Part shown: positions 7,368-15,211 of the stretch, one piece after another
Layout: each line of letters begins with the position of its first letter
How positions within the stretch are numbered: the stretch's first letter is position 1
DNA from: JAWCNN01 sp038848005
GTDB lineage: Archaea; Thermoproteota; Bathyarchaeia; Bathyarchaeales; Bathycorpusculaceae
Direction: 5' to 3'
DNA: 41,892 nucleotides
Assembly (NCBI GenBank): GCA_038848005.1
Contig: JAWCNZ010000015.1
Span: 1 to 41,892 of the forward strand
Translations under genes and position numbers: made by a program
The notes under the pieces: generated by a model
The model's database searches: none
Seen by the model: the letters and a program-made list of their open reading frames with translations, nothing else
What the model was told of the DNA's origin: nothing

Positions 7368-7985
7368 GTGTTGACAAGACTTAAAGAAAAAGTGCAAAAG
7401 ATGCTTACTGCTGAAGCTAAAGCCGCCCACAAAATGGGTTTAACACCAAACGCTGTCAGTGGATTAGGCATAATCTTAGCTTTTGCGTCAGCGTGGGCGT
7501 ATACGCAATGGCAAACCAGCCAGATTTATCTTGTATTCGCCACGGTTTTACTGTTGTTTTCTGGTTTTTGCGATGCTTTGGATGGAGTTTTGGCTAGGCT
7601 TTACCAAAACGCAACAACTTTCGGCGGTTTTTTAGATTCGCTGTTGGACAGATACGCAGACGCCGTGGTGTGCGCAAGCATAATTTTGGGTGGTTTATGC
7701 GATGTTTTTTGGGGTTTAACGGCTTTGGTTGGCGCTTTGCTTGTAAGTTACAGCCGTGCAAGGGCGGAAGCTGCTGGAATCAAAATGGAAACCGTTGGAT
7801 TTGCGGAACGTGCAGAACGCATACTCATACTAGCCATAACAAGCATAACAGCGTTTATTTGGCAGCAAGAAACAAAAACCATAATGAACGCTGGCATAAT
7901 TTTGCTTGCCATACTTTCAAACCTAACAGTTTTGCAAAGAAGCATACATGTTTATGCAAAAACCAGAAATGAAGGGAAAAGCTAG
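7368..7985 (+). CDS. CDP-alcohol phosphatidyltransferase, likely archaetidylinositol phosphate synthase
   Basis: This integral membrane enzyme joins a CDP-archaeol-type lipid to an alcohol head group. The signature D-x-x-D-G-x-x-A-R-x8-G-x3-D-x3-D is complete in the segment starting DALDGVLAR and ending LDSLLD (about residues 66-88). It provides the divalent-metal and CDP site. Five or six hydrophobic segments surround it. The sequence most resembles the archaeal inositol-phosphate-type enzymes, but glycerol phosphate or serine as acceptor cannot be ruled out by eye. The start is GTG at 7368. The final 4 bases overlap the convergent eS26 gene. Confidence 0.88.
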   Translation: MLTRLKEKVQKMLTAEAKAAHKMGLTPNAVSGLGIILAFASAWAYTQWQTSQIYLVFATVLLLFSGFCDALDGVLARLYQNATTFGGFLDSLLDRYADAVVCASIILGGLCDVFWGLTALVGALLVSYSRARAEAAGIKMETVGFAERAERILILAITSITAFIWQQETKTIMNAGIILLAILSNLTVLQRSIHVYAKTRNEGKS

Positions 7986-8269
7986 AACCTTCTGGGTTTA
8001 CCACGCCTCTCGTTTTTAGCCCTAACCTTCACAATGCCATAATGCACAGCACAAGAAATACAATAATACTTTGTCTCCAAAGGAGCAGAAATATAAGCGC
8101 CTTTTTGGCGAAGCTCCTTCGCAAGGGCTGGATCAACAAAGGAAATACGTCTAGTAACTTTCTTGGCTTTGTCACGGGGCACCAGCTGCCCACAGTTTGC
8201 GCATTGAACAGCGCTGCTAAGCCCTTTACCGCCCTTTGACCTGCCACGACTCTTTCGTTTATACGGCAA
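7982..8269 (-). CDS. rps26e: Small-subunit ribosomal protein eS26
   Basis: The 95-residue protein is clearly eS26. It has a basic N-terminus (KRKSRGRSKGGKG), the zinc-binding CANC and CISC pairs, and the conserved VPRDKA and SCAVHYGIVKVR motifs. eS26 sits at the mRNA exit channel of the small subunit. Among archaea it is found in TACK and Asgard groups and is missing from Euryarchaeota, so it is a useful marker here. The start is TTG at 8269, immediately before PYKRK. The gene stands alone and its end overlaps the upstream convergent gene by 4 bases. Confidence 0.95.
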   Translation of the reverse strand: MPYKRKSRGRSKGGKGLSSAVQCANCGQLVPRDKAKKVTRRISFVDPALAKELRQKGAYISAPLETKYYCISCAVHYGIVKVRAKNERRGKPRRF

Positions 8270-8312
8270 TATCGATTACTCCTCTTCACCACTCATGTAT
8301 AGCTGTGCCACT

Positions 8313-9203
8313 TTATATATCTGTTCTTAGTTTTAGGATTGCGGCTATGTTTGCTTTCGCATCAATTTTTGGAATAATTTTTCCAGTGGACGATGTGAAG
8401 AGTGTTGTGACGCTTGGTCCATGTCCTGAAGTGACGCAGTTTGTGTGGACAACTACGCCTATGGATACGGCGCCTTTCCTGTATATCCGCCCATAAGAGT
8501 GGTCGGCATCCATTATAGCCACCAAATCTCCAAGCCTTAAACTGTCAAGTCTATATTCTTTTCGGGTTGCCTCATCGAAAAGTTGAATGTCATAATCTCC
8601 AGAGTATGTTTGGTTTGCTCCCAAGCCAGAACCCATTATTGCCGCTGGAATCGTATGTGTTACTGGAATCTCCAGTTTGTCGCCGTTTGGCTGTGGGTTT
8701 AAAGCCTCAAGAAAACGTGGGTCCATATTCATAACTTTCACTTCTGGAAAATCCAGAAGTTTTAAGCCGACGCCGAAAGACTTCACAAGTATTTTGTCGC
8801 CTAACAGGAGTTTTTCAAGGGTTTCAGGCTGAAAATCTACGAGTACATGGTCTATTCCGCCGTGTTTTCCAGTTACAACGCCTTTTGCGCCTTTAGCTTC
8901 GCCTGAAACCACCACCGCCTCGTTTCCCACACATGCAAGCACGTTTAACGCCGTGTTTGCACCCTGCCCATAACGTGGGTCGTTCTCCTTGTTTTCTATA
9001 CTCACGCCTGGTTCAACGTGGTCCGCTTCCCAACCGCAGGCTGGATCGCCGACACGCACGTTATATGTGATTCCGCCTACACTTGGCAAAACAAGAGGGG
9101 TCCCCTCAGCGGAAATCGCATATACGCCTCTCGCAAAAACTGGGCTTGCAACTTCGCCGACAACTGAAATCTTCACCAACCTATCCGCATTTGTTCTTAA
9201 CAT
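8313..9203 (-). CDS. DUF4438 domain protein
   Basis: This 296-residue protein matches DUF4438, a mostly archaeal and Thermotoga family of unknown function. Recognisable parts are the stretch around PSVGGITYNVRVGDPACGW, the repeated Gly-rich turns near GAKGVVTGKHGG, and the C-terminal GHGPSVTTL. It lacks signal peptide and membrane segments, so it is cytoplasmic. The ATG at 9203 has GGAGA 7 bases upstream and a TATA-like CTTAAATATGG before that. It is divergent from a CBS-domain gene. No enzymatic motif suggests a function. Confidence 0.85.
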   Translation of the reverse strand: MLRTNADRLVKISVVGEVASPVFARGVYAISAEGTPLVLPSVGGITYNVRVGDPACGWEADHVEPGVSIENKENDPRYGQGANTALNVLACVGNEAVVVSGEAKGAKGVVTGKHGGIDHVLVDFQPETLEKLLLGDKILVKSFGVGLKLLDFPEVKVMNMDPRFLEALNPQPNGDKLEIPVTHTIPAAIMGSGLGANQTYSGDYDIQLFDEATRKEYRLDSLRLGDLVAIMDADHSYGRIYRKGAVSIGVVVHTNCVTSGHGPSVTTLFTSSTGKIIPKIDAKANIAAILKLRTDI

Positions 9204-9337
9204 CTAATTTTCTCCATATTTAAGCCTAAATGCATTAACAAGTTAAGCTTAATAAATTTACTTGACGGATTTTGCGAGGCATGGCAAGTTTTAAATGGAT
9301 GATTTCACTTTGCTTCAACTAGCATTGGTTGAGAACA

Positions 9338-9925
9338 ATGGCGGAAATTGGGTTAAGGTCTAAAATGCTGGTTAAGGACGTTATGAGCAGTCCAGTTATA
9401 ACTATAGAAGAGGAAGCGCCGACAAACAGGGCTGCGGAGTTAATGGAAAAACATGGTTTAGGCTGCGTGATAGTGACAAGCAGCGATGGAAAGCCTTTAG
9501 GAATTATAACGGAAAGAGATTTAATTGTGAGGGTTGTCGCCAAAAACCTTAAGCCAGACTCTCTTAAGGCTAAAGAAGTTATGACCTCGCCTTTAATCAC
9601 TATAGAACCAGACGAAACAATAAATGAGGCAGCCAGACGCATGAGCCGCTTAGACATTAGAAGATTAGGCGTCATATACAAGGGAAAACTGGTAGGGTTA
9701 ATCTCTAGCAAAGACATTTTGGCAGTGGTGCCAGAACTAATAGAAACTATTCAGGAAAAAGCGCTTATAGAAAGCGAAAACAGAGCCCAAGAATCAGCAG
9801 AGGAGCCAACGCCTCTCGCTGGATATTGTGACCGTTGTGGAGGCTGGTCTGACAGCCTAAAAGAGGTTAACGGCGAATTTCTATGTGAAGATTGCAGGGT
9901 TGAGTTAGAGGGAGAGGCTGAGTAG
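9338..9925 (+). CDS. CBS-domain pair protein with C-terminal zinc ribbon
   Basis: Two CBS domains (about residues 12-65 and 78-130) form a Bateman module, each with the GII or GLI-S/T-x-x-D end motif (GIITERDL and GLISSKDI). Such modules bind adenosyl ligands such as AMP, ATP or SAM. A Glu-rich linker follows, and the C-terminus carries a CDRCGG...CEDC zinc ribbon (about residues 164-190). This pairing is known in archaeal CBS proteins and suggests a nucleotide-responsive partner for nucleic acid or protein. The ATG at 9338 is preferred over a TTG three codons upstream. A TATA-like TTTTAAATGG near 9290 fits the start. Confidence 0.88.
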   Translation: MAEIGLRSKMLVKDVMSSPVITIEEEAPTNRAAELMEKHGLGCVIVTSSDGKPLGIITERDLIVRVVAKNLKPDSLKAKEVMTSPLITIEPDETINEAARRMSRLDIRRLGVIYKGKLVGLISSKDILAVVPELIETIQEKALIESENRAQESAEEPTPLAGYCDRCGGWSDSLKEVNGEFLCEDCRVELEGEAE

Positions 9926-9976
9926 GCACTTAATCACAGTTAAAGAAAGCAGATTTCTTCAAGATAATAGAATAAA

Positions 9977-10251
9977 TTAAAACTTTAGAAATTGTTTAAT
10001 GTATTTGGTTATTTCCTCAATTTTTGCTGGATTTAAAGAAACGGTTTCCCCTTTTTTATGGGAGATTAGGTATCCGTCGTTGATGAGTTGTTTTATAAGT
10101 TTTCTGACTCTTTTACCGTCTGGTTTAACTTTTTCGCTAACCAATTTACAAATGTGTCCATGGGCAAGTATTTGGCGCCCCAACAATTTCTTCTGAATAG
10201 CCTATTCATTACGTCCGCCTTAATTTCTTCATCGGAAAGCTCTATGCTCAT
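9977..10251 (-). pseudogene. Small winged-helix-like protein, interrupted by a one-base frameshift
   Basis: Two overlapping reading frames on this strand join into one sensible protein of about 91 residues. The N-terminal part (MSIELSDEEIKADVMNRLF to VNWLAKK) comes from the frame starting at 10251. The C-terminal part (VKPDGKRVRKLIKQLINDGYL to IKQFLKF) comes from the other frame. The shift lies at a run of five A (10130-10134); one more A would restore the frame. The joined product has a helix, a KRVRKLIKQL recognition-like helix and a GETVSL wing, so a winged-helix DNA-binding protein is likely. It may be a sequencing error, a recent pseudogene or, less likely, programmed frameshifting. The TATA box at 10283-10294 and the ATG are intact. 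Confidence 0.62.
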
Positions 10252-10278
10252 TCGGTTCACTTTCAATACCTTTGAAAA

Positions 10279-10345
10279 GAAATATATAAATACTTTTAGG
10301 TTAAGATATACATTAGGATACACATTAAGGTATAACTTAAGGCAA
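10279..10345. promoter_or_regulatory. Divergent promoter region with four 12-bp tandem repeats
   Basis: A TATA-like TTTATATATTTC on the minus strand (10283-10294) serves the frameshifted gene. Next to it, about 10299-10345 holds four units of about 12 bases that share the core (A)TTA(A)GG: GGTTAAGATAT, ACATTAGGATAC, ACATTAAGGTAT and AACTTAAGGCAA. The cores of the last three units are exactly 12 bases apart. The plus-strand gene starts at 10359, just after the array, and a TATA-like GGTATAAC lies within it. The array lies between two regulator genes and looks like an operator bound by one of them. Confidence 0.55.
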
Positions 10346-10358
10346 ACGTGAAGAGTAA

Positions 10359-10706
10359 ATGGGCGAAAAACTTTACACGAAAAAGAAGTTTGAATCCATA
10401 CTTATCAAGACTTTAGGGAATTCGCCAAAGCTTAGAATAGTGGATTTCTTTTTGGACAATCCTTTGTTTGATTTCACTAAAAAGGAAGTTATAGAAGCCC
10501 TAGGAATGAGCAAACAAACATTTTACAAGTATTTTCCAGAATTGGAAGAATACGGAGTAGTTAAGGTTTCCAGAAAAATAGGGAAAGCCAAACTTTACAG
10601 AATTAACGTTGAACATCCATTAGTGAAGATGCTTAGGGAATACGAAACAAAACTATCGCAAGAAATAGCCGAGAAAGCCGAAGTGAAAAAGCCAGTTTTA
10701 GCTTAG
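10359..10706 (+). CDS. Winged helix-turn-helix transcriptional regulator
   Basis: Residues about 22-85 form a winged helix: SPKLRIVDFFLDNP, then KKEVIEALGMSKQTFYKYFPELEEYGVV with the recognition helix, and a wing KVSRKIGKAKLYRIN. The first 20 and last 25 residues are charged and possibly helical. There is no ligand-binding domain, so DNA binding itself or the dimer interface must be the control point. The ATG at 10359 lies directly after the 12-bp repeat array. It is divergent from the frameshifted winged-helix gene, and either protein could be the repeat-binding factor. It is 52 bases upstream of pyrC but is probably a separate unit. Confidence 0.85.
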   Translation: MGEKLYTKKKFESILIKTLGNSPKLRIVDFFLDNPLFDFTKKEVIEALGMSKQTFYKYFPELEEYGVVKVSRKIGKAKLYRINVEHPLVKMLREYETKLSQEIAEKAEVKKPVLA

Positions 10707-10758
10707 AAACCTACAAAAATTTAAACAGTAGCTTGTAATAACTCGTTGGTGAGGGGTC

Positions 10759-12102
10759 TTGACTGTAGATTTGGTTTTAAGCGACGCAAAAGCTTACGTA
10801 AACAATGAAGTAGTGGCGTGTAGCTTAGCAATAGAAAATGGTAAAATCCACAAAATAGGTAAAGAGGCAAACATGCCAAAGGCAGAGGAAAAATTGGATT
10901 TGAAAGGGCTTGTTGTTTTGCCTGGTTTAATAGATGTTCATGTGCATTTGCGTGATGAGGGAAAAGCCTACAAAGAAGATTTCTGCACTGGAACTGCGGC
11001 GGCTGCGGCTGGTGGAATAACAACTGTTTTGGATATGCCAAATAATAACCCAGTAACCATGAGCCTAAACGCATTGAAAAATCGCATGGAAATTGCCAAA
11101 AACAAAATTTTTGTTAATGTTGGCTTTTACTCCGCATTTCCAAAAGACACAAAGGAAATAGCAGGCATAGCCGAAGATGCTGTGGCTTTTAAGCTTTATA
11201 TGGCTGAACAAATCGGCGGATTAAACATTGACGATGACAATGCCTTGTTGGAGGCTTTTAGGGTTGTTGGCAAACTGGGAGTTTCAGTTGCTGTTCACGC
11301 AGAAGATAAGGCGTTAATTAAAAAGGCTGAGGATGAATTTAAGCGTGCCAACCGCAACAACATCCAAGCCTTTTTAGAGGCTCATTCAGAAAATGCCGAA
11401 ACAAAAGCAGTAAAACGTTTATTAGGCATTGTTAAACAAGCCGATGTGCACGTGCATTTTTGTCATATAAGCACGGCAAGCGGGTTAGAGGCAATAGTGG
11501 AAGGGAAAAAGTCTGGGTTAACAATAACATGTGAAGTAACGCCGCACCACTTGCTCTTGTCAGTTGACGACTTAAGCCGAATTGGGACTTTAGCCTTGAC
11601 TATGCCGCCAGTTCGAGAAATACGGCACATTAACGCCCTTTTGGATGGAATTAAAAATGGCTGGGTTGACGTTGTAGCTTCAGACCATGCCCCTCACACT
11701 TTGGACGAAAAGAAGGCGGAAAATGTTTGGAACGTTAAGGTTGGGATACCCAGTTTAGAAACGATGCTTCCGCTTTTGCTTACGGAAGTGAACCGTGGAA
11801 GGCTTACGCTGGCTGAAGTTGTTAAGCTCATGTCGGAAAAACCAAATGAAATTTTCAAGCTGGGCGGTAGGGGCTGTTTAAAGGAGGGAAACGTTGCGGA
11901 TTTAACCGTTATAGATTTAAAAAGAAAGTATAAGATAGATGCGGCGAAATTCCATTCAAAAGCGAATTTTTCGCCCTTTGACGGTTGGGTTGTTGAGGGC
12001 AAACCAGTAAAAACCTTTGTTAAGGGCAGATTGGTTATGGATGAAGGTGAAATAGCGGCGGAAGCGGGGTGCGGCGAAATACTTCGGAGAGGTAAGCCTT
12101 GA
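10759..12102 (+). CDS. pyrC: Dihydroorotase
   Basis: This amidohydrolase cyclises carbamoyl aspartate to dihydroorotate, the third step of pyrimidine synthesis. The metal-binding HVHLRD motif is at residues 61-66 and the later catalytic Asp is in SDHAPH (about residue 313). A FKLYM segment provides the lysine that is carboxylated in this class. At 447 residues it is a class I enzyme like those of archaea and Gram-positive bacteria. The start is TTG at 10759, with GGTGAGGGG just upstream. Its stop overlaps the next gene by 4 bases (TTGA), which indicates translational coupling. Confidence 0.94.
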   Translation: MTVDLVLSDAKAYVNNEVVACSLAIENGKIHKIGKEANMPKAEEKLDLKGLVVLPGLIDVHVHLRDEGKAYKEDFCTGTAAAAAGGITTVLDMPNNNPVTMSLNALKNRMEIAKNKIFVNVGFYSAFPKDTKEIAGIAEDAVAFKLYMAEQIGGLNIDDDNALLEAFRVVGKLGVSVAVHAEDKALIKKAEDEFKRANRNNIQAFLEAHSENAETKAVKRLLGIVKQADVHVHFCHISTASGLEAIVEGKKSGLTITCEVTPHHLLLSVDDLSRIGTLALTMPPVREIRHINALLDGIKNGWVDVVASDHAPHTLDEKKAENVWNVKVGIPSLETMLPLLLTEVNRGRLTLAEVVKLMSEKPNEIFKLGGRGCLKEGNVADLTVIDLKRKYKIDAAKFHSKANFSPFDGWVVEGKPVKTFVKGRLVMDEGEIAAEAGCGEILRRGKP

Positions 12103-12578
12103 AGTTCATTGCTGATGGTATGCTTGGAAAACTTACACGTTGGCTTCGCATGTTGGGACACAACGTGAAATACTCAAACAAACTTGATGACAATCAGCTA
12201 ATCGCAATAGCCAAAAAAGAACGCAGAATCCTCTTGACACGAGATTTGGAACTTTACCAGCAAGCAACCGCAAAAGGCGTTGAAGCCTTCTACCTTGAAG
12301 GAGAAACAGAAGCGGAAAGGCTTGCACAAATCGCAAAAAGATTCAAAATTGAATTAAACATAGACATGGCATTGTCCCGCTGTCCAAAATGCAACACAAA
12401 AGTTAAGCCGACACCTAAAGAAAAAGTTGCGGACAAAGTGGAAAAGGACACGTATGCTTACTACAACGAGTTTTGGGAATGCCCAAAATGTGGACAAACA
12501 TACTGGCAAGGCGCACATTGGACAAGAATTAGGGAAACACTTGAAACAGCAAAGAAAAACCTAGAAAAAATGGGCTAG
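12099..12578 (+). CDS. Mut7-C RNase-domain protein with zinc ribbon
   Basis: The 159-residue protein matches Mut7-C, a PIN-like fold with predicted RNase activity, followed by a zinc ribbon. The start MKFIADGMLGKLTRWLRMLG and the segment with LLTRD contain the acidic residues of the predicted active site (Asp6, Asp in the TRD motif). CPKCNTK and CPKCGQ provide the zinc cysteines. The substrate is unknown. The TTG start overlaps pyrC by 4 bases, with GGAGAGG upstream, so the two are translated together, although a functional link to pyrimidines is not evident. Confidence 0.9.
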   Translation: MKFIADGMLGKLTRWLRMLGHNVKYSNKLDDNQLIAIAKKERRILLTRDLELYQQATAKGVEAFYLEGETEAERLAQIAKRFKIELNIDMALSRCPKCNTKVKPTPKEKVADKVEKDTYAYYNEFWECPKCGQTYWQGAHWTRIRETLETAKKNLEKMG

Positions 12579-12613
12579 CGCCTTTACACATCAAATCCGA
12601 AAATATAAAATTT

Positions 12614-12655
12614 CAAATGTCGTCGTCAGCTAAATTTTTGTCCCGACAACATTTG
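12614..12655. terminator. Imperfect inverted repeat between convergent genes
   Basis: The arms CAAATGTCGTCG (12614-12625) and CCGACAACATTTG (12643-12655) pair over about 12 positions with one mismatch. The loop is about 17 bases long and includes a TAAATTTTTG tract. The element lies between the Mut7-C gene and the convergent rpo6 gene. A shared terminator or processing hairpin is plausible. The rest of the 110-base gap is A/T-rich without other features. Confidence 0.4.
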
Positions 12656-12688
12656 GTTTAGTGGAGAATGATTCTTTAGTTTTAAATT

Positions 12689-12922
12689 TCACTCTTCTTC
12701 CAGAAGCCATTTTAGCGGAATATCTTGGTATGTGCCGTCTGGCAAAGTCCGCCTAATAGTCATCGGTAAAATTCCAGTTTCAAGCTCTTTTAAGGCTATG
12801 TCTATTGGATTTGAGTCTTCTGAAACATCCACTAGTATGGGAGCGCCCATGGAAATCTGCAAAGCCCTAGCTCCCACTATCCTTGCCTTTTCGAAGCGTG
12901 TAAGCTTTGGAGGACCTATCAA
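12689..12922 (-). CDS. rpo6: RNA polymerase subunit Rpo6 (RpoK, omega-like)
   Basis: The 77-residue protein is the archaeal homologue of bacterial omega and eukaryotic Rpb6. LTRFEKARIVGARALQISMGAP is the core motif that clamps the C-terminus of the largest subunit, and the end LPMTIRR-LPDG matches Rpo6. The start is TTG at 12922. No stronger start exists between this codon and the thermosome stop. It begins 27 bases after the thermosome stop, in the same frame and strand, so the two are presumably one transcript. A DNA-directed RNA polymerase role is certain from family membership. Confidence 0.93.
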   Translation of the reverse strand: MIGPPKLTRFEKARIVGARALQISMGAPILVDVSEDSNPIDIALKELETGILPMTIRRTLPDGTYQDIPLKWLLEEE

Positions 12923-12949
12923 AATTTTCTTCTCTTTTTCAGACGTACT

Positions 12950-14605
12950 CTAATACTCCCCAGCGCCTGAAGCCCCGGCGCCTCCGGGTGGACCGCCGGG
13001 TGGTGTTGGAGGAGCCTTCATTTTTCCAGCTGCGATTACATCGTCTATTTTAAGTATCATTGAAGCAGCTTCCGAAGCTGACTTGATTATCTGTTTCTTA
13101 ACACTTAAAGGTTCGAATACTCCTGCTTTGCCCATGTCCTGAATTTTTCCAGAGTTAACTTCTATTCCAGTCCATGTTTCGCCTTTTTCGTGGCGCGCTC
13201 TAAGCTCAGATAATATGTCGATCGGGTCTAAACCAGCGTTTTCCGTTAGTGTTGCTGGAATAACTTCTAGTGCTTCTGCAAAGCTTTTAACTGCAAGCTG
13301 TTCCTTGCCTGGAAGCGTCTCCGCATATTTTTTAAGTACACGTGCAACTTCAAGTTCTGGTGCTCCGCCTCCAGCTAGAACTTTTGGTTCTTCAACTACG
13401 TCTCGAACAACGCATAAGGCGTCGTGCAGTGAACGTTCTGCTTCGTCTACTATGCGTTCTGTTCCACCTCTTATCAAAATTGTAACTGCTCGTGGATTTT
13501 TGCAGCCTTCTACGAAGGTCATTTTGTCGTCGCCTATTTTGCGTTCTTCAACGAGGCTTGCATATCCCAAATCAGCCGGGTTCACGTCATCCAAGTTAGT
13601 TATTATTTTTCCGCCTGTAGCTTTTGAAAGCTTTTCCATGTCTGACTTTTTGATTCTGCGAACAGCCAGTATTCCCTTTCTGGCGAGGAAATGTTGCGCC
13701 ATGTCGTCAATACCCTTCTGGCATAAGACAACGTTTGCGCCCACAGCCGCTATCTTTTCAACCATTGCTCGCAGCATTTCCTCTTCTTGTTTGAGGAAAG
13801 CATCCATCTGCTCTGGGCTTTCAATGTTGATTTTAGCGTCAAACTCTGTTTTCTCAATTTCCAAAGAAGCGTCTAAAAGCGCTATTTTTGCGTTTTCCAC
13901 TCGTTTAGGCATTCCTGAATGGACAACTTCTTTGTCTAAAACTATGCCTTGAATAAGCCTTGTGTCCCTCACAGACTCGCCTGGTTTCTTTTCAACTTTT
14001 ACGTTGTCTACGTCCACCTTGTACTTTCCATTTTCTTTTTCCGCAACTTCAAGGATTGCCTTAACCGCCAACTCAGCCAAATATTCTCTATGCTCAGCCA
14101 CCAATTTGCTTGCCATGGAAGTCATCGCAACTTTTTTCAAATACTCTTCAAAGTTTGGTTCTGTTGGTATTGCCACTTTCTCTAAAACTTCCAAGGCTTT
14201 TTCGCTGGCTTTTTTGTATCCGTCAATTATTATTGTTGGATGAACGTTTTTTCCGATAAGTTCTTCTGCCTTGTTTAGTAGTTCGCCTGCCAATATCACG
14301 GCTGTTGTTGTTCCGTCGCCAGCTTCGTTATCCTGTGTTTTTGCAACTTCAACCATCATTTTTGCGGCTGGATGCTGAATATCCATCTCATCCAAAATTG
14401 TGCGTCCATCACTTGTTATGGTGGTGTCGCCGAAGCTGTCCACAAGCATTTTATCCATACCCTTCGGACCTAAAGAACTCTTAACAGTTTCAGCCACTAT
14501 TCTCGCAGCCATAATATTTGCATGTTGAGCTTCTCTTCCACGGCTTCGGCTTGAACCTTCCTTTAATATTAAAACGGGGATTCCGCCAGCTTGTGATGTT
14601 GACAA
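12950..14605 (-). CDS. Thermosome subunit (group II chaperonin)
   Basis: This is an archaeal group II chaperonin subunit of 551 residues that assembles into eight- or nine-membered rings and folds proteins using ATP. GPKGMDKML and GDGTTT form the nucleotide site, with the catalytic aspartates in their usual places, and the C-terminus ends in the Gly/Pro-rich tail that fills the cavity. The start is TTG at 14605, giving STSQAGG and then the conserved PVLILKEG. It is preferred because AGGAGG lies 9 bases upstream and the TATA box predicts transcription to start near 14628; a TTG at 14632 would lie before that point. It probably shares a transcript with rpo6. Confidence 0.95.
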   Translation of the reverse strand: MSTSQAGGIPVLILKEGSSRSRGREAQHANIMAARIVAETVKSSLGPKGMDKMLVDSFGDTTITSDGRTILDEMDIQHPAAKMMVEVAKTQDNEAGDGTTTAVILAGELLNKAEELIGKNVHPTIIIDGYKKASEKALEVLEKVAIPTEPNFEEYLKKVAMTSMASKLVAEHREYLAELAVKAILEVAEKENGKYKVDVDNVKVEKKPGESVRDTRLIQGIVLDKEVVHSGMPKRVENAKIALLDASLEIEKTEFDAKINIESPEQMDAFLKQEEEMLRAMVEKIAAVGANVVLCQKGIDDMAQHFLARKGILAVRRIKKSDMEKLSKATGGKIITNLDDVNPADLGYASLVEERKIGDDKMTFVEGCKNPRAVTILIRGGTERIVDEAERSLHDALCVVRDVVEEPKVLAGGGAPELEVARVLKKYAETLPGKEQLAVKSFAEALEVIPATLTENAGLDPIDILSELRARHEKGETWTGIEVNSGKIQDMGKAGVFEPLSVKKQIIKSASEAASMILKIDDVIAAGKMKAPPTPPGGPPGGAGASGAGEY

Positions 14606-14612
14606 ACTTAAC

Positions 14613-14660
14613 AACCTCCTATTGCGTCTCAATGAGAAACAGCATTATAATATAAATTTT
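14613..14660 (-). promoter_or_regulatory. Thermosome promoter and ribosome site
   Basis: On the minus strand TTTATATT (14650-14657) is a strong TATA-like box with an A-rich flank on its upstream side. AGGAGG (14615-14620) is the ribosome site. The implied transcript start near 14628 leaves a leader of about 23 bases before the TTG at 14605. No heat-shock operator was recognised. Confidence 0.6.
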
Positions 14661-14707
14661 TCTAAAATGAATTAGTGGATAACAACTTGCAACATAGATA
14701 ATTGCTT

Positions 14708-15211
14708 TTAATAAACTGAAATTTTCGCCACCCCGCTTACTTTTAGGAACTCTGGAATTAATTCTCCGGGAATTTTCTTTTCAACAATTAGGGTGAGTTT
14801 AGGCTCTGGCGAAAGTTCAGGGTCGTCGACGATTGCTTGTCTTATGCTGAGCCCGTTTTTTGCTAAAATCATGGCTGAATTCGCCAAAATGCCTGGTGTT
14901 CTTGCGTCAACTGGCGTTATTTCAACAACTCCAAAGTCCAAATACTTTGCTATTTCTTTAAGCGAATGCCCAGCGGACCTTAACCCTTCAAATATCAGCC
15001 TAAGCTCACGGTTAGAGTTGATGGCGTCAACTGTCTCATTAACTGTTCTTCTGTCGACTCCAGCAACACGAGCTATGCGCACAGCTGGAATTTCAATTTC
15101 GTTAAGGTAAATCTTTCCGTTTTTTACACTTAATCCGTTTTCTACAAGGACGCGGGCTACTCTAAGCCGTTCGGGATAACCTTCCAAATATTTTCGGATG
15201 TTGCTCCACAT
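14708..15211 (-). CDS. ACT-domain amino-acid metabolism regulator
   Basis: This 167-residue protein belongs to an archaeal family of predicted regulators of amino-acid metabolism. Residues about 10-75 hold an HTH-like part with IPAVRIARVAGVDRRTVNETVDAI as its DNA-binding segment. Residues about 90-165 form an ACT domain (GVVEITPVDARTPGILANSAMILAKNG), which binds amino acids. The gene is divergent from trpB2 across 205 bases, and an identical octamer lies at both predicted transcript starts. A role in amino-acid-responsive control of trpB2 is inferred from position. The ATG at 15211 is the only good start. Confidence 0.85.
   Translation of the reverse strand: MWSNIRKYLEGYPERLRVARVLVENGLSVKNGKIYLNEIEIPAVRIARVAGVDRRTVNETVDAINSNRELRLIFEGLRSAGHSLKEIAKYLDFGVVEITPVDARTPGILANSAMILAKNGLSIRQAIVDDPELSPEPKLTLIVEKKIPGELIPEFLKVSGVAKISVY

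Noticed and set aside
10127..10137. Programmed -1 frameshift signal
   Set aside because: The sequence GCGAAAAAG is not the canonical A-AAA-AAG heptamer, and no downstream structure is evident; a missing base is simpler.
10252..10323. N-terminal extension of the frameshifted winged-helix gene
   Set aside because: The additional residues are just the translated repeat array and promoter; the TATA box lies inside this stretch.
10088..10351. Plus-strand frame over the divergent repeat region
   Set aside because: It covers the repeat array and the frameshifted gene in antisense and shows no protein-like pattern.
13215..13952. Long Ser-rich plus-strand frame of 245 codons
   Set aside because: It lies fully antisense to the thermosome gene, shows the codon shadow of that gene and matches no known family.
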